A DNA stretch of 64,000 nt. It comes from Fagopyrum homotropicum. Taxonomy: Eukaryota; Streptophyta; Magnoliopsida; Caryophyllales; Polygonaceae. Positions 58,886 to 64,000 of this stretch are shown here, in pieces. The stretch's first letter is position 1. Every line of letters begins with the position of its first letter. The DNA is taken from NCBI GenBank assembly GCA_033239125.1, contig BSWB01000003.1:38145001-38209000 (forward strand), given 5' to 3'. A model generated the notes under the pieces. That model saw only the letters and a list, made by a program, of their open reading frames with translations, ran no database searches and had not been told where the DNA came from. The translations under genes were made by a program, and so were the position numbers.

Positions 58886-61800
58886 CTACTCAAGGTAAAG
58901 TGGGGCAATCATATCCACCGGAGCTCCCGGGATATACCTCTTCAACCGGTGCCCATTCACCTTAAAGTTTTCACAATGATCCCCTCCAATCTCAATATCT
59001 CCATGGGGAAAGATCTTCTTCACCACATATGGCCCAGTCCATCTTGATTTGAGCTTTCCGGGAAAAAGCCGCAGCCTTGAGTTGAAGAGAAGGACAAGGT
59101 CACCTTCACTCAACTCCTTGGGGATGATCCTCTTGTCATGCCACCGCTTGGTCCTCTCCTTGTAGATCCGGGCATTCTCGTATGCATCCAACCGGATCTC
59201 CTCAAGTGCGTTCATATCAAGCAACCTCTTCTCTCCGGTCTCCATGAGATCAAAATTTAGCCACTTGATGGCCCAATGCGCTCTATGCTCTATTTCTACC
59301 GGAAGGTGGCAAGACTTGTCATAGACCAACTTGTAAGGAGTGGTGCCAATTGGTGTCTTGAAAGCGGTTCTATATGCCCATAATGCGTCATTGAGCTTCA
59401 TAGCCCAATCCTTTCTAGTTTTAGATACCGTCTTCTCAAGAATGGCCTTTATCTCCCGGTTGGAGATCTCCACTTGGCCACTAGTTTGGGGATGGTAAGG
59501 TGTTGCCACCTTGTGAGTCACCCCATACTTAGCCAAAAGTGCCCCAAAGTTCCTATTGGTGAAGTGCTTCCCTCCATCACTTATGATCACCCTTGGTGTT
59601 CCAAACCTAGGAAAGATCACTCGGTTGAAGAACCACACCACTACCTTGGCGTCATTTGTAGGAGAAGCGATTGCCTCCACCCATCTTGATACATAATCAA
59701 CCGCCAATAGGATGTAGAGGTTGCCACATGAAGAAGGGAATGGTCCCATGAAGTCCCCACCCCACACATAAAATATTTCCACTTCTTGAATGTTGTTCAA
59801 AGGCATCTCATTCCGCCTTGAGATGTTGCCCGTCCTTTGGCAAGCATCACAAGCTACCACAAAGCCTTGCACATCCTTGAACAAACTTGGCCAAAAGAAA
59901 CCCAATTGCAACACCTTCGCACATGTCTTGTGGGAGCTAGCATGCCCTCCACATGGCAAGGAATGAAAATGGCGGATCACACTCTCCACCTCATCCTCCG
60001 GTATGCATCTTCTAAACATTCCATCCGGCCCTCTTTTGAACAAAAGTGGCTCGCTCCAATAGTAATGCCTCACATCCTTAAAGAACTTCTTCCTTTGGGC
60101 ATATGTCAAACCGGGAGGCACTTCCTCACACACTAAGTAGTTCACAATGTCGGCAAACCATGGCTCGCTCCCTCTAGACACTTGGAACAAGCATTCCTCC
60201 ACCATTTGCAATTGCTCATCCCAGAATGAATCATCAATCGGGATGTCATCTCTTTCAAGCTCCAATGGTGGGAGTCTACTAAGGTGATCCGCCACGGAGT
60301 TCTCGGATCCCTTCTTGTCCCGGATTTCCAAATCAAACTCTTGTAGAAGAAGGATCCACCGAATCAACCTAGGCTTGGCATCCTTCTTGGTAAGTAGATA
60401 ACGGATCGCAGCATGATCCGTATAAACTATGACCTTCGCTCCAACAAGATATGAGCGGAACTTCTCAAATGCATACACAACCGCTAGCAACTCCTTCTCG
60501 GTGGTAGCATAATTGATTTGGGCATCATCTAGCGTTTTGCTAGCATAATAAATGGCATGAGTGCGCCCATCTTTCCTTTGCCCCAAAACAACCCCAACGG
60601 CTACATCGCTTGCATCGCACATGATCTCAAATGGTAAACTCCAATCCGGAGGTTGCATGATAGGTGCGGAGATCAAAGCGTTCTTCAACCTACAAAAAGC
60701 CTCAAGACAATCTTTGGAAAAGACAAAATCAACATCCTTCATTAGTAGGTTAGTAAGAGGCTTAGAAATTTTAGAGAAGTCTTGAATAAACCTCCGGTAA
60801 AAACCGGCATGCCCTAAGAAACTCCTTACCCCTTTCACCGAGGTAGGTGGCGGCAACTTCTCTATCGTTTCAATCTTGGCCCTATCAACCTCAATGCCAC
60901 GGTTAGACACCAAGTGTCCTAACACAATACCTTCACTTACCATGAAGTGGCATTTTTCCCAATTTAAGACAAGATTTGTCTCCTCACATCTTTGCAATAC
61001 TAATGACAAGTTAGCCAAGCAATTATCAAAGGAAGAACCATAAACAGAGAAATCATCCATAAACACTTCCATGATATTTTCTATGTATTCCAAAAAGATA
61101 GCCATCATACACCTTTGGAAGGTGGCGGGTGCATTACACAACCCAAATGGCATCCTCCTATATGCAAAAGTACCCCATGGACATGTAAAGGTTGTTTTCT
61201 CTTGGTCATCGGGGTGGATAGGGATTTGGAAGAATCCACTATAGCCATCTAAATAGCAAAAATGAGAATGTTGAGCTAACCTTTCTAGCATTTGGTCAAT
61301 GAAAGGGAGAGGGAAGTGATCTTTCCTAGAGGCCATGTTAAGCTTCCTATAATCAATGCACATCCTCCACCCCGTAACCGTCCTAGTCGGGATTAGTTCA
61401 TTGTTCTCATTGGTCACTACGGTCATCCCACCCTTCTTAGGCACTACATGAACGGGACTAACCCACTTACTATCCGAGATAGGGTAGATAATTCCCACAT
61501 CTAGCAACTTAATGATTTCCTTTTTGACTACCTCTTTCATTATAGGATTCAATCTTCTTTGATGTTCAATAGAGGGTTTGTGGTTATCTTCCATCATTAT
61601 CTTATGCATGCACAAAGAAGGCTTAATGCCAACCAAATCATCAATAGTATAGCCAATGGCTTTCCTATGCAATCTTAGCTCATGCAACAACTTAGCAAGT
61701 TCATCATCACTCAAGCATGCATTCACAATCACCGGATATGTAGAATCAACACCAAGGAAATCATACTTTAAATGAGAGGGGAGGGGTTTGAGTTCAAGTT

Positions 61801-62689
61801 TAGGAGGACCTTTATCGATTGGATACGATCCAAACAATGTTGGATGAGATGGATCCAAAGCAAATGAAGACCCTTCAAGGTTCCTTGAAGCTTGATCATC
61901 ATCAAGGGCTGATTCAGGGGAAACCACGGCTGGAAACACGGTCTGCTCCAAGTCCACGGCCGTGGACCTTGCCTGGCTCCATTTTTGTGGCTTTACAGAG
62001 AGTTTGACGGCCGTGGAACTCATTCCACGACCGTGGTTCCTACAGCTGTTCAACACCCCTTCGTTTTCTTCAATTTGAGCCCTTGTCTCCTCTTCTAATG
62101 CTTCTAAGGCCTTGATCTCTTCATTGCAAGCCTCCTCAACACCTTCCTCCATCATACTTAAGGTAAGAACTTTCTCCAAGGGATCCTTGATCAAGATCGA
62201 GCTCATAACTTCTCTAGATTCCTCTTGCTCGACTATGTTGAAGACATCCTCATCAAGGGTTGGCCCTTTCATCATTGTGGACAACTTGAACTTGATGTTC
62301 TCCTCTCCAATGTTGAAGGAGAGAGTCCCATTCTTGCAATCCACTAGGCATCCGGAAGTAGCTAGGAAAGGTCTTCCTAAGATGATGGGAACCGGATAAT
62401 CTGCCGGAATATCCAAGACAACGAAATCAATTGGCATATAGAATCCTCCTAGTTGCACCGGGATGTCTTCTAAGATCCCAACCGGATGTGTGATAGAACG
62501 GTCCGCCATATAGAGGGTCATCTTGACCGTTTTTGGCTCTCCTAGCCCAACCTTGTTGCAAAGTGCAAGCGGTATGATGCTTACACTTGCCCCAAGATCA
62601 CAAAGGGCCTCATACTTCATATCTCCCACTCCAATTGGGATACAAAAGGAACCCGGATCTCTTAGCTTGGGAGGCATTTCCTCCTTCAT
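58886..62689 (-). CDS. Athila pol: protease, reverse transcriptase, RNase H, integrase; 1267-codon open frame
   Basis: Uninterrupted frame. Protease active site CDLGASVSIIP at residues 30-40 and GRPFLA downstream. A linker at about 200-280 is encoded by DNA with CCACGGCCGTGG-type palindromes. RT: GWRMCIDYRKLN, FQIPIHPDDQEKTTF and FMDDFSVYG (about 542-550; Phe for the usual Tyr). RNase H: MCDASDVAVGVVLGQ, TEKELLAVVYAFEKFRSYL and VYTDHAAIRYLL. Integrase: HHCC zinc finger with HASSHKTC and CDACQRTGN, then DFMGPFPSS (about 980), SDGGKHF and the HPQTSGQVEISNREIK glutamate. The C-terminus has WHDKRIIPKEL and LRLFPGKLKSRWTGPY. RT before integrase is the gypsy order, and KxCHLPVExEHRAxWAIKxLNFD is Athila-specific. 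In an active element the frame would be joined to gag; here it is separated by a 1-base deletion near 62690. The annotated ATG is internal to the ancestral frame. Confidence 0.93.
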   Translation of the reverse strand: MKEEMPPKLRDPGSFCIPIGVGDMKYEALCDLGASVSIIPLALCNKVGLGEPKTVKMTLYMADRSITHPVGILEDIPVQLGGFYMPIDFVVLDIPADYPVPIILGRPFLATSGCLVDCKNGTLSFNIGEENIKFKLSTMMKGPTLDEDVFNIVEQEESREVMSSILIKDPLEKVLTLSMMEEGVEEACNEEIKALEALEEETRAQIEENEGVLNSCRNHGRGMSSTAVKLSVKPQKWSQARSTAVDLEQTVFPAVVSPESALDDDQASRNLEGSSFALDPSHPTLFGSYPIDKGPPKLELKPLPSHLKYDFLGVDSTYPVIVNACLSDDELAKLLHELRLHRKAIGYTIDDLVGIKPSLCMHKIMMEDNHKPSIEHQRRLNPIMKEVVKKEIIKLLDVGIIYPISDSKWVSPVHVVPKKGGMTVVTNENNELIPTRTVTGWRMCIDYRKLNMASRKDHFPLPFIDQMLERLAQHSHFCYLDGYSGFFQIPIHPDDQEKTTFTCPWGTFAYRRMPFGLCNAPATFQRCMMAIFLEYIENIMEVFMDDFSVYGSSFDNCLANLSLVLQRCEETNLVLNWEKCHFMVSEGIVLGHLVSNRGIEVDRAKIETIEKLPPPTSVKGVRSFLGHAGFYRRFIQDFSKISKPLTNLLMKDVDFVFSKDCLEAFCRLKNALISAPIMQPPDWSLPFEIMCDASDVAVGVVLGQRKDGRTHAIYYASKTLDDAQINYATTEKELLAVVYAFEKFRSYLVGAKVIVYTDHAAIRYLLTKKDAKPRLIRWILLLQEFDLEIRDKKGSENSVADHLSRLPPLELERDDIPIDDSFWDEQLQMVEECLFQVSRGSEPWFADIVNYLVCEEVPPGLTYAQRKKFFKDVRHYYWSEPLLFKRGPDGMFRRCIPEDEVESVIRHFHSLPCGGHASSHKTCAKVLQLGFFWPSLFKDVQGFVVACDACQRTGNISRRNEMPLNNIQEVEIFYVWGGDFMGPFPSSCGNLYILLAVDYVSRWVEAIASPTNDAKVVVWFFNRVIFPRFGTPRVIISDGGKHFTNRNFGALLAKYGVTHKVATPYHPQTSGQVEISNREIKAILEKTVSKTRKDWAMKLNDALWAYRTAFKTPIGTTPYKLVYDKSCHLPVEIEHRAHWAIKWLNFDLMETGEKRLLDMNALEEIRLDAYENARIYKERTKRWHDKRIIPKELSEGDLVLLFNSRLRLFPGKLKSRWTGPYVVKKIFPHGDIEIGGDHCENFKVNGHRLKRYIPGAPVDMIAPLYLE

Positions 62690-64000
62690 CGTTTGATCAA
62701 TTCCGAGGATCTTTTGGTCATTCTTATCTCCCCATACTCCTCCAACTTCCTTTTGTTGGAGAGTATCTCTTTCAAGAACTTGCCATATGCCGGCATTCCT
62801 AAAATAGCATCCATGAACGGAATGTTAATATGCAACTTAGACATTAGTTCAAGGAACTTACCAAAGTGATTGTCCAAACGAGCTCTTGCTCGTGATTGAG
62901 GGAATGGTAGTGGTGGCTTGTATGGAGGCGGTGCCGCATAGGTTGGCTCTACATCTTTGCTCTTGCCTCCATTTCCTTGCAAAGGCTCTTCTTCATTCAC
63001 CACTTGTTTCCCTTTAGCATTCTCCTTGGGCAAAGGATCCTTCATGCTTAACCACTCCTCGTTGTGATAGCCAACACTTGGCCTCTTGGGTTATCTTCGG
63101 TCCTTCCGGGAAGCTTTCCCGGATCTCTATGGGCTTCACCCGCCTTTTGGAACACTTGTGCTTCCAATACCTTTTGAGCTTTAGAAATTGAAGTCACCGT
63201 GCTCTCAAGACCACTCAACCTTCCAAGCAATTGCTCAAACATCATTTCGGTCCTATCCTTTGGAGGTTGAGTAAATCCGGGTGGAGGTTCTTGTGAAGCT
63301 TTTGGTGGTGGAGTTGTGCTTGAGGAAGCGGGAGGGTTCAAGGCTCCATCCGGGTTAGAGTAAGAAAATCCGGGATGGTTGTGGTTGGGCCGGTAATTGT
63401 TGAATTGCCGGTTGTTGTTGAAGTTCCTCGGGCCTTAATAATTGTTGTTGTAGTTGCCCCTTCCCATGTAATTCACATCCTCCTCCTTGGATGACAAATT
63501 GGCTTGTGGAAGCACTTGAGGAGTTGCTTGATTCTTCAAGGTTGTAGCACACAACTCCCTCAAAGATTTCAATTCATTGTTGATGGCGTCAAGCTTGAAA
63601 TTGCTCATGGTGACTTCACTCACCTCATATGCTCCCGCCTTTCTCCCTTCACTCTTCCTATGGGAGTATTTCTCAATCACTAGAGCTTGCTTCTCCACAA
63701 ACTCCCAAGCTTCATCTACATGCTTCTCCATAAATGTCCCATCGGAAAGAGATTGGAGCTTGAATTGACTATCTTCATCAAGTCCTTTGAAGTAGATCTC
63801 CAATAGCTCAATTTTTGGTATGTCATGGTGTGGACAATCTAGGAGAAGATGTTTGAACCTCTCCCACGACTTGAATAAACTCTCTCTATCCTTCATCACG
63901 AAGGCATTGATCTTCCCTCTTAACTCGGTAGTCTTGGAAGGTGGGAAGAACTTAGTCAAAAACTCGGTTGTCATCTCCTCCCAAGTACCAACTCGCCCTT
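62686..64000 (-). pseudogene. Athila gag with three lesions, N-terminus outside the window
   Basis: Frames 63974-63435, 63341-63048 and 63045-62686 form one gag. Features: MTTEFLTKFFPPSKTTELRG and SLFKSWERFKHLLLDCPHHD (retrotransposon gag core), VDEAWEFVEKQALVIEKYSH, an Asn-rich segment (GRGNYNNNY), a proline-rich hinge (SSTTPPPKASQEPPPGFTQP), FEQLLGRLSGLESTVTSISK, then the linker to protease. Lesions: TAA at 63435-63437 (one-base change from a Gln codon), a one-base deletion near 63048 and another near 62690. No zinc knuckle is seen. Few lesions imply recent insertion. Confidence 0.88.

Larger units (their letters stand above)
58745..64000 (-). mobile_element. Young Athila-type Ty3/gypsy element, 5' part beyond the window
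   Basis: Minus-strand gag-pol with very few lesions. The 3' part after pol (58885-58745) includes the GCTAATGACC and GGGAGGCAACCCAT box and is then cut by, or abuts, the Tekay-like LTR, so the env-like region and 3' LTR are absent. The 5' LTR would lie right of 64000. Confidence 0.85.

Noticed and set aside
59474..62802. Plus-strand ORFs opposite the young Athila pol
   Set aside because: Antisense shadows of the 1267-codon frame.

Overview
The window is nuclear DNA of a flowering plant, most likely a eudicot. It has spliced genes with GT-AG introns, plant-specific families (a MORN-type phosphatidylinositol-phosphate kinase, a plant F-box family, B3 DNA-binding fragments, a plastid stearoyl-ACP desaturase relic), Athila and chromovirus-like Ty3/gypsy elements, Ty1/copia, LINE, hAT, CACTA and MITE sequences, and very AT-rich spacers. 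The species cannot be named from the sequence. Nothing bacterial, no CRISPR, and no recognisable tRNA or rRNA genes were seen.

Only two host genes look intact. One is a five-exon F-box gene on the minus strand (18036-19767, 381 codons). The other is a seven-exon phosphatidylinositol-4-phosphate 5-kinase with eight MORN repeats on the plus strand (35479-38660, 727 codons). Nearly everything else is repetitive or broken.

Layout. 1-3739: six head-to-tail units of about 0.5-0.74 kb, five of which keep the C-terminal half of a B3 domain. 3740-9070: a CACTA-type DNA transposon whose left tip is missing. It carries exon-intron pieces of a stearoyl-ACP desaturase and of ribosomal protein S8, both on the minus strand; the S8 exon is split by a hAT element with a perfect 8-bp target duplication. 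9071-16930: nested LTR retrotransposon debris. A gypsy gag-protease relic is interrupted by a Tekay/Del-like LTR, which is itself interrupted by an Athila-type solo LTR with perfect 5-bp duplication CTTGG; a second LTR of that family lies inverted beside it. 18-20.4 kb: F-box gene and its upstream region. 20.4-25.2 kb: AT-rich spacer with long (TA)n tracts, two inverted copies of a TA-targeting MITE, a Helitron-like end and a second hAT element. 25.2-26.6 kb: LINE fragment. 26.6-34.8 kb: an Athila LTR, an Athila-related element with gag and protease but no reverse transcriptase or integrase, and a copia fragment. 35.5-38.7 kb: PIP5K. 39.2-48.4 kb: Athila LTRs, one split by a nearly full-length Ty1/copia element (40651-47777). 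48.4-64 kb: two Athila elements on the minus strand, an old one with an env-like (ATHILA ORF-1) region and a young one with an uninterrupted 1267-codon pol frame, separated by a Tekay-like LTR.

The observations most worth following are: the gene-capturing CACTA element; palindromic CGRCCG-centred words shared by Athila LTRs and by the protease-RT linker of pol; four regularly conserved U1-snRNA-like words (ACTTACC) in each Athila LTR; a gag-protease-only Athila relative with a new ORF where pol should be; and a very stable 29-bp hairpin at 39239-39307.
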